A stretch of 64,000 nucleotides of DNA from assembly GCA_000349905.1 (NCBI GenBank), contig KB722757.1:73988-137987 (forward strand). Reading direction: 5' to 3'. The DNA is from Volvariella volvacea V23 (Eukaryota; Basidiomycota; Agaricomycetes; Agaricales; Pluteaceae). The translations under genes were made by a program, and so were the position numbers. This document shows, in pieces, positions 21,028 through 33,219 of the stretch; position 1 is the first letter of the stretch, and every line of letters begins with the position of its first letter. The notes beneath the pieces are model-generated. The model searched no databases. It saw nothing but the letters and a program-made list of their open reading frames with translations, and was not told the DNA's origin.

Positions 21028-22675
21028 CTATAAGTAGTCCCAGTGGATAGTACGTCCATGATTACCCAAATTACCCAAATCATGCCACCTCATCAAGTCA
21101 CCCAAGGTCTCCTGCAATCCCTCCACCAAGGCTTGCTTTTCTAGAGTATCCCGCCCTTCGTACTCAAATACTATAATCTCTAACGGTCTGCCACAGAGAC
21201 TTCGATGAGAAAGAAATTCAAGTATTTTATGACGATCGAAGTGGTGAGCGTGGGACTGAATATCCCAGTGAGAAACACAAATGGTAATAGTTCGCAGTTT
21301 GGGGAGGAAAGAACTGGCAAATTTTTTGCATAAGCTGCAGGCAGGTGGCGAGTTTGAAGCGAACGATAATGCTGGTAGGTTGCAGTTGGGGTGCATGTGT
21401 GCCACTTGCTGACTGCGTTGACAAGATGGAGTGGAGTCGAAAATGATACTGGGTATTATTGTGGCGTTAATCACCAATTCTGTGAGGGAAAGTGGTGCTA
21501 TGAATGGTAACGCCCTGCGTAAGAGGTCTTCAATAATTGGCACTCCCAAGTTCAGCTTGAGGAATTGGAGTTCCCTGAGTAGAAGGCAAGTCCTAAAAAA
21601 GTCCGTATACGACGGAAGTATCATCGTCATGGACGGTCCATCCCAAACAATCTTGAATATTTCATCACTTTCGTGGATACTAAAATAGTAGGACTGCTTA
21701 AAAATCATAATGGATGTAGAGAGCCAGCGAGTTATGGTTATTGAGCATGGACGTCCTGGAACACAGCCCGGCCAAGGATCTGCTGAACGATGATAGTTCA
21801 TCTACTGAATATGTTACAGTCGACAACTTCCGGAGGGAAGGTGAGTTGACACAGGACAGAAAATTGTGGCCATCTTCATCTTTGCATATCAGCTGAAGAA
21901 TCCGAAGAGATGGTAATGAAACTCCAGGAGAGGTGCTTGCCCTTTGGTAGAATAATGATGACGACACACCACTCAGAGAGAGGTTCTGAAGGTTAGACAA
22001 CGTTGACGATACTTGATAGAAATCGAATCCTCGCGGTGCGTCCTCTGGTCTTGAGCCATGGATGTGAAGTGTCGTAAGAGATGGTAAAAGAAGTCCTGTG
22101 TTGATGTATAAATACCGCAGCGTAAGGTGCTCTGACTGACAAGTTGGCGCCCACTCCTTGTATGGATCGCTGCTGCAATACTGTACTAACAATCTCTGCA
22201 AAGAGGAAGTCGAAATACCCCCCCCTCAACATAATCCACAATCGCCCTTCCACTGCAATTCAGCGTTTTGATGCGGTGATCTGCTTCTGCCAGTACCAGT
22301 GCGCAACTCTTGTGACCGATACGCACCCGATCGAATATAGATACGTCGAAGAAGGAGTTTCGTGAGCAGCGAACGAACTCAGCAGCGCCCGAGGCTGTAA
22401 TCGTGGACGGGTCAATAGTAGTCCAGAGCAGGGGACACTCGAGAGCCAAATCCCGCAAATACTGGCAGGTATGCGTAACAAGGATCCACTTCTGGTGATT
22501 GGAGGGGATGCTGTCTTTATACTCCACGATGATGCGCAAGAGAACTTCAGAAGGAAGTCGCATTATAGGGGCAAAGTTATTGCGACGTCTTCGAAGCTAG
22601 ATAATTTGGGCCTCCAAGCGAGAAATTTCTTGGTCGATTTGGGCTTGTGCGGCATGAAAGTCTCCAATGTGTGGT
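21028..22675 (-). pseudogene. broken paralogue of the 19.1-kb F-box gene
   Basis: Homology runs the whole length: coiled coil (QIDQEISRLEAQI), F-box (MRLPSEVLLRIIVEY, TCQYLRDLALECPLLWTTI), leucine-rich part and the C-terminal block (FLSHRSLCGRPLEIIVFEYEG, LQETLGDLMRWHDL). Three lesions break it: a TAG at about 22600 in the coiled coil where the intact gene has a sense codon, a frameshift at about 22215 next to a run of seven C on the plus strand, and a second frameshift near 21705. Either frameshift could be a sequencing error, but three lesions together argue for a real pseudogene. Confidence 0.7.
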
Positions 22676-23156
22676 ATGGTATGGCAGGAAAATCCATCGC
22701 GGTTGTTGTTTGCGATGACCGCGTTTGGCCCCCACTGTGACGCGACTTGGACTTGTAAGAAGTAGGAAGAGTAAACGAAATTCCATTAGACAAGACCATT
22801 GACATATGTACTCGTCTGCAATCAGGGAGTGATGGTGCACTACGATGAATTTGCGTTGCAGCAGCCCTTCAGAACTCAGTCCTACTTGTACTCATAAGAA
22901 TTCTCCAGTGGTCGTCTAGAACCCTTTTCCTGCACCCTCTTTTCTTGCTCGCATGTCAATTGCCTAGGTGCGGTGGCTTGTGTCAACTAGTACAAGCAGA
23001 GGTCTTTCACGCATCCAAACTCATAACATACTTCCAGAGAACTTATAACCCGCCATCGCAATCCACTTATTAATCCCATGAAATTACGAGTATATGTACA
23101 ATATACAATACAACGAATATAAGAACCCCAGAAAAACACATTTACTCAAACCCTGT
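22676..23156. other. intergenic, 5' flank of the broken F-box gene and 3' flank of the F-box/WD40 gene
   Basis: No coding frame with support. Simple AT-rich sequence near 23080-23160 fits the 3' flank of the neighbouring minus-strand gene. Confidence 0.35.
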
Positions 23157-25971
23157 TCACGTCAACTCTAAAAAACTAGTATCAATCCCATGTCCAAAGT
23201 CCCATACACAGATTCTCTATAAACAAGTCGTTAGCCAGCTGCCATCAAGAAACAGACCAAAAGAGAATTGCACATACTTGATCTTCTCCGCACGATACAA
23301 TCTAGAAAAGGTTCATGAGATTCGTGCAGAGGAGGACTAAGAAAAAAGGCCAAACTTTACCTTTGTACAATCAAACCCAACACAAAAAATCCGTCCCGTA
23401 TGTCCTCCAGTTAGATCAGCCACCAACCCCCCGGTCTTGCGATCCCAAACCTAAACACAAAAAAAATNNNNNNNNNNNNNNNNNNNNNNNNNNNNNNNNN
23501 NNNNNNNNNNNNNNNNNNNNNNNNNNNNNNNNNNNNNNNNNNNNNNNNNNNNNNNNNNNNNNNNNNNAAACCAGAACCAGAACCAGAACCAGAACCGACA
23601 TACCTTGATACTCATGTCATAGCTCCCCGACACTGCAAACTCATCCCCCAGCGCCACGCTCCTCACCAAATTGCTATGCATCCCCGCACCCCTCGCCGCC
23701 GGACGCACGCCCAGCGATATCCCCTCATGGCCGTCAGCCGTCGACCCCGACCCAGCCGGTCCGGCGCTCGAAGCTATATCCGTGCTTCCGCACGTCTGGC
23801 AGTGCAGGTGCACCGGTACCCTGCTAGCGCTGGCAATATCCACGGATGCAGAAGAGCTCCCGGGGAGAGGCTCTCCGGCGTGTGGCTGGAGAGGGGACGA
23901 GCTGGCTGCGAAGGGGAGGACGACGGAGAGGTCGGTGGGGTGGTGCTCTGTGTCCGTGGGGACAAAGGCGGGGTGGTAGTCGAGGGAGGTGGACCAGCCT
24001 TGCGAGGTGGTCATGTTGAACTGCCTTAGGTGCTTGTCTGACGATCCGGATAATACGAAGGGTGGTTTGAAGTCTATTGAGGCGATGCTGAACGCGTGAT
24101 AAGTAATGGCCTCTCGGAGGAGAACAGGAAAGGGCATACCCTCGAGTATGGTGGTTCTCTAGGGTGCGAAGCAAGTTGCCTGTAGTTGCATCCCAAAGTC
24201 TGATTGAACGATCTCCAGAAGCCGAAACGATCAGATTCTGGCATATCGCGACTGCATTGACCGCACTACGATGTGCATCAAGAACGAATTGAGGCGTAAG
24301 ATCAGGGAAGCTGTATGTTCTAACCGTTCGATCTGCAATCACATGCCTGTAAGTACGCCACGGCTAAGCGAATCAATGCGCCAAGTAATACCTTTCGAAC
24401 AGGACACCAGCCGATCCCCATTGATCCTTACACACAACACGCTGTCTTCGTGATCGCCAATGATCCGCACGAGTTCATTCTTCTCCAAGTCCCAGACCAC
24501 GACTTTCCTATCACTTCCCGCGCTAGCCAAGTATCCATTATATACGCAAATGCTCAGCACTGAACTAGTGTGCACTCCACTAATGACCCTTTCAACCGAC
24601 CTGGTCTGTAGATTCCACTCTCGCACCGTCTTGTCTCGCGAACCTGTAAACAACACTTGTTTCCCTGTTGAGGGGTAAGTATAGAGCTGGAGGCAGTATA
24701 TCGTGTTGCTATGGCCGTCTGCCATAGATCCCCTGGTCTGCAAGTACGAAAGATGATAGGATGAAGTGAGGAAACGCTTGATAAGCTTGAGGTGCGTCAA
24801 GTAAAGACGTTTGTAGTTTGGCTTGTTAGGCAAGGGAGAGGGAGCAGACGGCGCAAGGGTGCGAAGACGGGTATCTAATCGAAGTCTAGTCTGCGGAAGC
24901 TTGCCCTTGCTATCAAAACTGGGATGAGCATAGTCCCTTGTCCACCCAACGGAGCTACTCCCAGGCATGGAATGGGAGCGTGGGGGAGAGACATCCATAG
25001 AGTTTGTCGGCAAGAAGCCAGAATCGACATCCATGAACATCGAGGCATCCGCACTCAGGGATCCAGCACTGCCCCGATGTAACCAGCTGCTAGCGAAACT
25101 ACCTGAACTCCTACCCACGTTGGAGATGGGGATTTCACCCACACTGTGGCGTCGACCGCTCGCGATATCGAGGTGAGGCGATCCGCGCAGTGTGGCGTCA
25201 ACCTCACCCTCTTCATCCGAATCGCCCATTCCTTCATCATCTGAACCGTTCGCGTGATCGCCCATGTCCAATGACGCCACATTCTGCGTTCGCTGTAGCG
25301 TGCTCTTCCATTTCCATCCCCGCGCATCACACATCATCTTCCATAGCGTTTGGTCGTTCGCGAGCGTATGCCAGCGTCGGCTGACAAACGCGCATCGCAG
25401 GAGGGTGTGAGCTGGCAAATACGAGAATATCTGGAGTGATATCTCCGTTGGGAGAGACTGTACGAGGATTGATCAAGCGGAAATGAACGTCATTCGGGAC
25501 AACATGTCGTAAATGAATCGGGAGGGAGAATGGAAGGATTCGAAACAACAGCGAATTGAATGAGTTGTCAGAGGAACAGAACAGCATGAGTAAGGGACGT
25601 ACGCCAACAAGGTCGAACTGTAATAGCGGGACCAATCTCCTCTGTATGGCAGCCAATCGTGACCTCGGAAGGGATGACAAGAGTCTAAAGGCCAAATCTG
25701 CGGTGGCGGATGGGTCGTGTCAAGGGTGAAGGGGGAAGCAATCGCGAACATTCATCAATGGTATGAAGCGCTGGTGCCAAAAACAGAAACGATCCGACTA
25801 ACCTTCGCACTCTTTGACAGAGATAGCGCCCGTAGACGGGAAGTTCATTGATGGGGATAATGAGATGGGGGAAGTGAAACCCGGTCCGGCGATGTGCAGG
25901 GCGTTGGCGACGCTTGCTGGGGAGTGAGACGCGTCCTCGTCGGTGAAGCCCTCGTCCTGAAAAGAGTACAT
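23157..25971 (-). CDS. CDC4/Fbw7-type F-box and WD40 protein (SCF substrate receptor)
   Basis: CDC4-type proteins bind phosphorylated substrates through a WD40 propeller and recruit them to the SCF ubiquitin ligase. From ATG 25969-25971 the start reads MYSFQDEGFTDED. Then come the conserved helical segment LAFRLLSSLPRSRLAAIQRRL, the F-box (SLPTEISLQIFSYLPAHTL, FVSRRWHTLANDQTLWKMMC) and a disordered Ser-rich stretch. The linker NYKRLYLTHLKLIKRFL precedes the WD40 blades (VLFTGSRDKTVREWNL, YLASAGSDRKVVVWDLE, LIVSASGDRSIRLWDA, VLSGSSDKHLRQF, FAVSGSYDMSIKVWDRKTGG, IVSCGEDQRICVWDFG). The exons join in phase; an intron holds the 23468-23567 gap and a ggttct microsatellite. A 90-residue insert separates two blades. 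The first intron junction reads KECE-D-LAF. Confidence 0.88.
23468..23567. other. 100-N assembly gap inside an intron microsatellite
   Basis: The gap is flanked on the right by repeated aaccag units (ggttct on the minus strand) and on the left by an A-run. It falls between the SIK and VWDRKTGG exons of the F-box/WD40 gene, so no coding sequence need be missing. Confidence 0.95.
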
Positions 25972-26496
25972 GGCAAAGGAAGAAAGAAAAGTTGAGAAAG
26001 CAAACACGGTCGCCGCAGGTGCTCGGGTGAGCCAGTGGGCAGAAAGGGAGAACCGGCTAAGTTGGGCAAACCTGTGAGCTCCTGAATGACCCAACCCGAC
26101 AACGAGTAAGTGACGCGATTTGCGGCAAGCTCGACGACAAATGCGACAACAGGTGGATGATAAAGTAGGTTTTATAGTTTTCATATACGATCGCTGGCTG
26201 CGTTCCCGTCGTTCTGTCCGGCGATGGGCAGTGCCTCGACGAGCCAGCCGATGGCAACCATCGCTGTCTTTCAATTTCCACGTGACCACTGTCGTCCACC
26301 AACGACCGCGATGACGACGCTCAGAGCTGGGCCAGCACTGTCCCATGCTAGTCCTGTCACTTGATCCCTAATGCCCCCGACCCGTCCGGTATAGGGCATG
26401 GCCTCAATCCCCTATCACTGCTTTTGTTCAATGACGTTTATCAGGCTGACAGGTAATGACAACGCGCAGTATTACAATATCATCACTCCCTCGATC

Positions 26497-27437
26497 TCAT
26501 AACTTGGCCTTGAAATTCAATTCTCTCACCACATCACGCACGGTCTTTGCGAGGTCGTGAGTCAGGTCGGCTGTGCGTCCTTTCTGGATCCAGAACTCGA
26601 TGGCTACCAAAAGGATCTCTTTCGCCTCGGCCTCCTTCCGACGCTGCAAATAAGACCTGGTTTTTGCCTTTCCTTCGTCTATGGCGGAGCTTTGTGGCGA
26701 CCGAAGTCCCGAGAGCCAAAGATGACGCCTGGGACCTGCGTATCCGAATACCCCGCCCGTCGAAACAAGCACCCCAAAATGTTCCAACTAGGTGGTTTAG
26801 GCTCCGGAAGAGTTAGTACACCGAAAGCCCGGGAGACGCATCTGGAGTAATGGAAAAGCTCTTTAAGCTGGCACCCGGGAGCCATGATAAATTTGCTCTC
26901 CGTCCCACAGACGATGTCAGTGCGAAAAGATTGCAATGAAGGAGAGCGGAACACTCTGGAAGATGATTTGTGGCGTTCCAAGGTCTTCAATTTCCGACGC
27001 GGGGATATAGATCTCGAGGTAGTTCACGTTTTTCATCCTCCGGAATCTTGTCAAGTGTGCGTCGCCGATCTTGCCTCCGCTAGTCGCAGACCAGTTTGTT
27101 GATCTGATATTTCAGAGAGGTCAACCACCAGAGTGCGAATGCGTGGTCCTATTAGGGCCCGAATATACGAGAAATGAATGTAGCTCTTCGTCCTGTCTCA
27201 AGACGATACCCTTGGAGGACAACGACCTGGAGTAGTCTCCTTGCGCATAGACGGAACGGGTTTAAGGGGCTGCAATGGAATATCGGACCTGGTGTTGGGG
27301 TTGAACCAGAAATACCACCCATTGAGAGCTAATTGGGAGGAAAGATTAAAGCTTCCAGAAGTGTAGTGGGTAAGTTTGCCGCCACTTGTTCGACGCGGCG
27401 TTACAGTGAGCCTTGGTGTCGTGTGATGGGAGTCCAT
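26497..27437 (-). pseudogene. probable relic of an F-box/LRR-type gene
   Basis: Several minus-strand pieces in different frames look like parts of one lineage-specific protein. An N-terminal piece opens MDSHHTTPRLTVTPRRTSGG and contains ALNGWYFWFNPNTRSD. A middle piece contains RIRTLVVDLSEISDQQTG and MKNVNYLEIYIPASEIEDL (LRR-like). There is also GCQLKELFHYSRCVSRAFG, and a helical C-terminus (LLVAIEFWIQKGRTADLTH). Stops and frame changes separate them and I could not join them with convincing introns. It may be a multi-exon gene I failed to resolve, but decay is the simpler reading given neighbouring dead F-box copies. Confidence 0.4.
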
Positions 27438-27722
27438 GCGGCGGTTGAGTTGAGTGGGAGGTACCTGCTCACTGGACTTTTGAGCGTTGCTATAAGTTCA
27501 TAGCGCGAAAGTCTGTACATAGCACACAGTCTACTCTGTAATCATATCACACTGGCACATGCACTGGCGTCACGGTCAAGCAGGGTCAAGCTCACCATCA
27601 GCAAACCACTCCACGTTGTTCTCTGTTGCGGCAACGTGTCCACCAAAATGACTACACAACCCAGAACGGAAAGCTGCGTATATGTACACGTAACCTCTCG
27701 ATTCCAATGGTTCACCGCCTAG

Positions 27723-29048
27723 ATGCCCTCACCCAAACGTCTTCGGTATTCACAACATCAAGTGCATTCGCTAGACTCGCTTCCAAACGAGCTTCTACTT
27801 GCAATTATCAACGAGTTCCGTCCTGACATCAATGCCTACCTGCCTCCGTATGTCCGTCGACAGTACCAGTACACCGATGACTTCAAGTACTTTGAGCAAG
27901 TACGGTTTTTGGCATCCCTTCGACTAATCAATTCCTTTTGGAGCCACCTTATCGCACCCGTTCTCTTTAAAACATTCGTTTGCGAACCGCAGTGGGGACT
28001 CTCAAAAGACGTGGAGATATTCAAAAACCACGGCGGGCTCGTCCACCACCTGATCCTCCGGGCCTATAAGCTCCGCGAGCCATTCGCAAAGCACGAGTTG
28101 CTCGCGGCCTGTCTTGCACAGTGCACAAATCTTACAACGCTGGACTTTGTCGGGATTTCAGATTTGTTGATGGGACCAAGAAAGGGAGACGTGAGGAAGA
28201 TGTTTGGCGCGTTGGGGGGTCATCTCGCTCTTAAGTCTGTCAGTTTTCGCCCGGCGTGCAATTACCAGCGCAATGTCGATAGCAAGTATAATATGACCTA
28301 TGGAATTTCGCATGCTCTTGTAGGCATGGGGAAGGCTATTGAGAGCATTACAGAGCTCCGCATAAGCCATTGGGCGAACAGTCGGCGGAGGGACTACACA
28401 TACAAACTCCATCTTCCCTCTGAACTTCCTAATCTCACCCGTCTATGCCTTGAAAACGTCCGGAAGCTTACGAATGACGATGTCCACAAGCTAATCTCGC
28501 GTGTTGGTCGAACAGAACGGGGAGGGGATGGAGAGGTCCGGAGAGTGGTCTCGTTACGCGAGCTGGAAATCGACGACGGTTCTGGAGACTTTATCAACTA
28601 CAGGACCCTCCGCAACGTGCTGCAAATCAATCATCTCGGCGAAGGGTTGACCACTCTCCTCTTCTACTGCGGTCGTGCGGTGATATCCAACATCCAAGAA
28701 CTAGAGTCCCTCCCGCTCTTCATTCTCTCGACGTGTCCCAACCTCGTTCGATTCCATTTCACACCACCGTGCAACGCCAGGGTTTTGGAGAGATTGTCTC
28801 CCAAGCTTCGCGAGTTTGGTCTTAAGATTGCAGACCCGGACCCAGAGATGACTCCCTCGTTGCCCCGTTCGATGATCACGAGTCATGATACAATAATCAA
28901 GTTCCTTGCATCGCCAGCTGCGAGGAGACTGGCGGGGATGACTCTCATGGTCGCATGGGCGACGATGGACTGGGATTATGACTGGGACGATATAGTGGAG
29001 GAGGCATGTATTCCGGTGGGGATATACTTCAGAGGGTGGCCAGGTTAG
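27723..29048 (+). CDS. F-box-like protein, intact member of a three-copy local family
   Basis: A single-exon gene of 441 codons. The F-box-like start is HSLDSLPNELLLAIINEF, continuing through FLASLRLINSFWSHLIAPVLF. After that come the family-specific segments (ALVGMGKAIESITELRISHWANS, LREFGLKIADPDP, FHFTPPCNARVL). A charged loop (GRTERGGDGEVRRVV) separates leucine-rich stretches. Function is not known; an SCF adaptor role is inferred from the F-box. Two further copies, at 29379-30670 and 37611-38918 on the same strand, are broken. Comparison with them confirms the frame over the full length. Confidence 0.72.
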   Translation: MPSPKRLRYSQHQVHSLDSLPNELLLAIINEFRPDINAYLPPYVRRQYQYTDDFKYFEQVRFLASLRLINSFWSHLIAPVLFKTFVCEPQWGLSKDVEIFKNHGGLVHHLILRAYKLREPFAKHELLAACLAQCTNLTTLDFVGISDLLMGPRKGDVRKMFGALGGHLALKSVSFRPACNYQRNVDSKYNMTYGISHALVGMGKAIESITELRISHWANSRRRDYTYKLHLPSELPNLTRLCLENVRKLTNDDVHKLISRVGRTERGGDGEVRRVVSLRELEIDDGSGDFINYRTLRNVLQINHLGEGLTTLLFYCGRAVISNIQELESLPLFILSTCPNLVRFHFTPPCNARVLERLSPKLREFGLKIADPDPEMTPSLPRSMITSHDTIIKFLASPAARRLAGMTLMVAWATMDWDYDWDDIVEEACIPVGIYFRGWPG

Positions 29049-29378
29049 ATCAGTACACGGGTCCGATTTTGAGTCGTGTCTCATCCAACTGGGGGACTTT
29101 TGATGTTTGGAATACCCTAAACCAATGTGAGCCGCCAACTTAAAACGTGCTAGATCATGGGGCTTCATATTGCTTGATTTCAAGTCTTTGATTGTGTAAA
29201 AATGGTCTTCGGTTTGACTGCGAGCTGCACCCGTAAAGCCATCTCCGAGTCACGCCAACATCCTGTCCCTGCACCGCTAAGGCACCGATTTGGACGTCGA
29301 TGACGACGAATATGCAACCAGGGCCGCACATCCCCCATATATAACACTATTAATTTGTAGTGAACTCCGTTGTACTCG

Positions 29379-30670
29379 ATGCCCTCGCCCAAATACCTCC
29401 ACTACTCGGAACTTCGCGTCAACTCACTCAATTCACTCCCAACCGAGCTTCTGCTCGCCATCATCAACGAGTTCTATCCCGACATCAATAACTATGTCCC
29501 TCTACACCGTCGCAGAATCCAGTTGGCATTTCCCGAAAAGTACTTCGCTCAAGTGCGGTTTTTGGCCTCTCAGCGGCTGCTGAGCTCGTTCTGGAATCAC
29601 CTCATCACCCCGATCCTTTTTTCGACGTTCGTTTCCGAACCGCAAAGGACGTTGGCGAGAGACGCGGAGATATTCAAAAAACCACGGGCCTCTCATCCGC
29701 CGTCTGATCCTGCGTGGTCACATCTCCAAAGAGCCCTTCACGGAGCAGGAGGTACTTGGGGCTTGTCTTGCCCAATGCACGAATGTTCAGACGCTGGATT
29801 TTATCGCAATCTCAGAAGTGCTGCTGAGATCTCGAAAAGGAGATGTAGAGAAGATGTTTGCGTCGTTGAAGGCGTTGCCCGCACTTAAATCGGTCATCTT
29901 CCGCTCGCCGGGGGGCAGCTACCAAAGGATGGCGTATGGTGTTTCGCATGCGTTGATGGGTATCGGTAGAGCCGTCGAGAACGTCATCGAGTTGCGCGTA
30001 AGCCATTGGGCGAACAGCCAATGGAAGCAATACCAATACAAACTCCAACTGCCTTCAGCACTTCCCAACCTTGCGCATTTGCGCTTGGACAGTCTTGGTT
30101 CTCGCACGCACGCCGATGTCGAAAAGCTCGTCTCCCGGGTCGTTCGGAAGGAGAGGGGAGTTGATGGAGTAGTGCGGAAGGTTGTGCCACTCCGCCGACT
30201 AGAAATTGACGACTGGAGCGGGGAGTTGTGTCGATCGTGCGTCCTTGCGAAAGATTCTGGCGATGAATAAGCTCGGTGAAGGGTTGACGACGCTCTATTT
30301 TCATTGCGGCCGTGGGCTGATATCTAACATCCAAGAGCTGGAGTGTCTCCCTCTCTTTATCGTCTCGGCATGTCCCAACCTTGTCCAGCTCCATTTTACA
30401 CCGCCGTGTAATGCTAATATTTTGAGGAAATTACCTTCCAAGCTGCGCGAGCTCGGCCTCAAGATTCCAACTCCAGAGCCTCGCGCCAAGCCCATATTAC
30501 CTCCCTCTATTATAACCAGCCATGAACCACTCGTCAACTTCCTCTCATCGCCAGATGGTCGGAGTTTGGCAGGGCTTACTCTCTTGATTTCACGGGTGCT
30601 TCCAGATGAAGATGGAGATATGATATTGGAGGAAGCTTGTTCGCGAGCAGGGGTAAACTTTAAATCGTAG
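29379..30670 (+). pseudogene. second copy of the 27.7-kb F-box-like gene, two frameshifts
   Basis: The start MPSPKYLHYSELRVNSL and the whole length align with the intact copy. The first frameshift is at 29676-29681, where six A replace the five A of the intact gene (sense: EIFKNHGG). The second is near 30215-30230, before the block that should read RKILAMNKLGEG. After each shift the homologous protein continues in another frame to the stop at 30668-30670. One lesion is a homopolymer and could be a sequencing error; the second is less easily dismissed. A TATA-like box lies at about 29336. Confidence 0.7.
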
Positions 30671-30754
30671 TTAGACTAAAATGACAATCTATTAAACCTC
30701 ACGGCCGTATCGGGTATATTACTCAATTATATGCACAGTAAAATTATAAATGTT

Positions 30755-32526
30755 CTAAAATGATAGAATATTGATAGCATTGTCCTGGTAAAACGTATTG
30801 AGCTCCAGAGTAAGCAACAACACTGATGCTCACATACCTTGAAAACCAAAACGGCATCTTCTGCGAGGGCTACCTCGTCCTCGTCCTCAGGCATATAATC
30901 CATTGGCAACACCAGCCGACGTTCACGGAAAGGGAACACAGTATCCAACCAAGCACGCATGAAAATACTCCAGTATGGGTTAACCGGCACACGATGCTTG
31001 CTATATGTCGCATAAAGCGCCGAATCGTATTGCGGATCAGAGTACGAATTGGCCTCCGCGCGTAGCCGAGCGCGATTGTTGAAATCGTAAACGTGGAGGT
31101 CTTGGCCTACTTTCACCAACGCCTTGAGGCCGTGAAATGAGCACGTACTGCCGGCTGGGAGGTCGACCATACGGGTAGAGCCATTTATGAGACCCCATTC
31201 TTCCCATTCAACGAGTTTACAGGGGGCACCGGATGGAAGGGCGGATACCGTCGTGTTCAGACAGTTGACATTTACAGAAGAGATAAACGACCACCCAGAC
31301 TGGTCAAGAGAATCACCAACATGGACCAAGAGGCGATCATTGGGCGCAGTCGTGAAAGGGTGTGCAGAGAGGAGTGTAGCATCTGTCGTCAATTTGAAGT
31401 GGCGCACGTCACCGGCCGATGGGATAGGAGGGTACGAAAACGAGACCTTAATCCCCTCGTAGTTGTCGATAAAGTGACCTTCAGAGTTTGACGGTGTATC
31501 TAGATCTGCAACGTCTAGGCTGAGCATGAAGTTAAGCCCACGCGCCTTCTCGCGGAGAACGCAAAGAACGAGATTGAAATCGCTTGTGAATGAGTAGCCA
31601 TGGATATGTCCGATGAATGTCTAGCAACATTCGTGGTCAGCGGTAAGCAGTGGTTATGCGAACTGTCAAATACCTTTAGGAGTTCCCCTGTTGTCCAATT
31701 CCAGACTACTAACCGTCTGAGACTATAAGGGGCAGAGCGAGGTCGATTAAGCATCAACACCAGATACTTGCCGAAAATGTGGATGCTATGCGACTCTATC
31801 GGATCCTGGATGTGGGGGTGGTAGGAAATGGGAGTAGGAATTAATTGTGGGTTTGGTTGATCATTATTCAAGGAACGAATGTGCAAACGGAATTGGGATC
31901 CATTAGAACTTCAGGAGATTGTCGGTGAGATCAATTTAACGAAGTTTATACAACGACCTACTAGGAGCTGATCTTCTCCACTGTTACAAACAAGTTTTGG
32001 GTGGGGTCAATGGCGAAATCGCAGCAATCAATGCCGATGTCTTCAATTTCCCATCTCCGATAGGGTATGCTTCTAAGAGCACTAGGAATCTGTGTAAAGG
32101 TAAATGCCCTGCCATGTTGTACTCCCAAGATGCCATCTTGCAGCCTCCATGGGCGGTGGGTGGCTCTAGCTTGGGAAGGTGCTTCGACAGTGAGGACTTG
32201 CCCCCACTTAAGTTCGTCCCAAGCCCTTTGGTAGTCGTGAAGGAGTCGTAACCGCGTTGCTGTATCTAAACTACTTGGCGGTCCATTGGTGAGATTATTG
32301 GCATAAAGCTCGATTTTATATTGGAGCTCCATCGAGGAGTCAATTATTCCTTGTAGGTACCTGCAAGTCTGTCAAGGTATGTTGCATTAATTAAGAGGGC
32401 CAGGCTAGGCAAGACTGTCCACACCTCCTTGCATTTTAAAATATCTCGACCACCTAGTTGGCCCAAGGTCTTGATCAAAAGCTCAGTAGGCAAACTTAGG
32501 AAGGCTGGCATGGCGGTGGTGAGCAT
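30755..32526 (-). CDS. F-box protein with beta-propeller-like body
   Basis: ATG 32524-32526 opens MLTTAMPAFLSLPTELLIK, an F-box (TLGQLGGRDILKCKE). The next exon starts TCRYLQGIIDSSMELQYKIEL. The body has repeated strand-rich segments (IDCCDFAIDPTQNLFVTVE, HIFGKYLVLMLNRP, RRLVVWNWTTGELLK, GYSFTSDFNLVLCVLRE), suggesting a degenerate propeller. The C-terminus carries PAGSTCSFHGLKALVKVG and PFRERRLVLPMDYMPEDED. A last short exon (DNAINILSF) after an in-phase intron ends at 30755. I recall many agaricomycete F-box proteins with the LQYKIEL block. Substrate unknown. Confidence 0.72.
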
Positions 32527-33219
32527 CAAGCACTCCTGCTTAGAGGTTTTATACCAGAAAGGTAGTCATCTTTGACCCCAAAGCTCAAGACGCACGCCTC
32601 GCTAAACTCCACCGGCATATGAATTTGGGGACCACGCATCCACTCGCAGTCCGTTCGCGGTAGATAACAATGATGTGTACCAAAGTACATCATATAGAAA
32701 CCCAATGGGTATCATATTCGAGATAAGCCTGTAACACACTCATTCATAAGTTTGTATGGGAAACCTAAGTCTCGAACGCTAACCCACACTGGTAGTGGTC
32801 AACAAGATGCGCACGTGCGGTGACTTGTGGGAGGCACCGAGTAAAATAGAGCCGATGCGCGACGGAGACGATCCTCGCCACAGATGAAGGTTGCATTCCT
32901 CCGAGGTTCGCGGCCAGAGAGTGATTTGACAATCGTCGTAGCTTGCCGTCTTCAAGTTATGGTCCAACTTTAGTCAAGTTATTCTAGTGACTAGACACAG
33001 CAACCCCCATGAGAGTAGGCACTATCGCGACCGTCGAATATCACCAAATCCATGGAGTCCATTGTGTTCAAACTGTGTATGTGGCCATAAACGAAGTCAG
33101 ATGCTGTCAGGATGATGGTCGAAGGGTGGCTGAGTCAACAGGTGAACAGCTACGCAGCTTAGTCAGCACCCAAACTTGGGAATCATCGCAGGCGGCTGTC
33201 CTCCTCGACAGCAACCACC
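32527..33219. other. divergent promoter region of an F-box gene and UPF1
   Basis: About 690 bp between two divergent start codons. Short frames here show no conserved pattern. Nothing else recognised. Confidence 0.4.
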
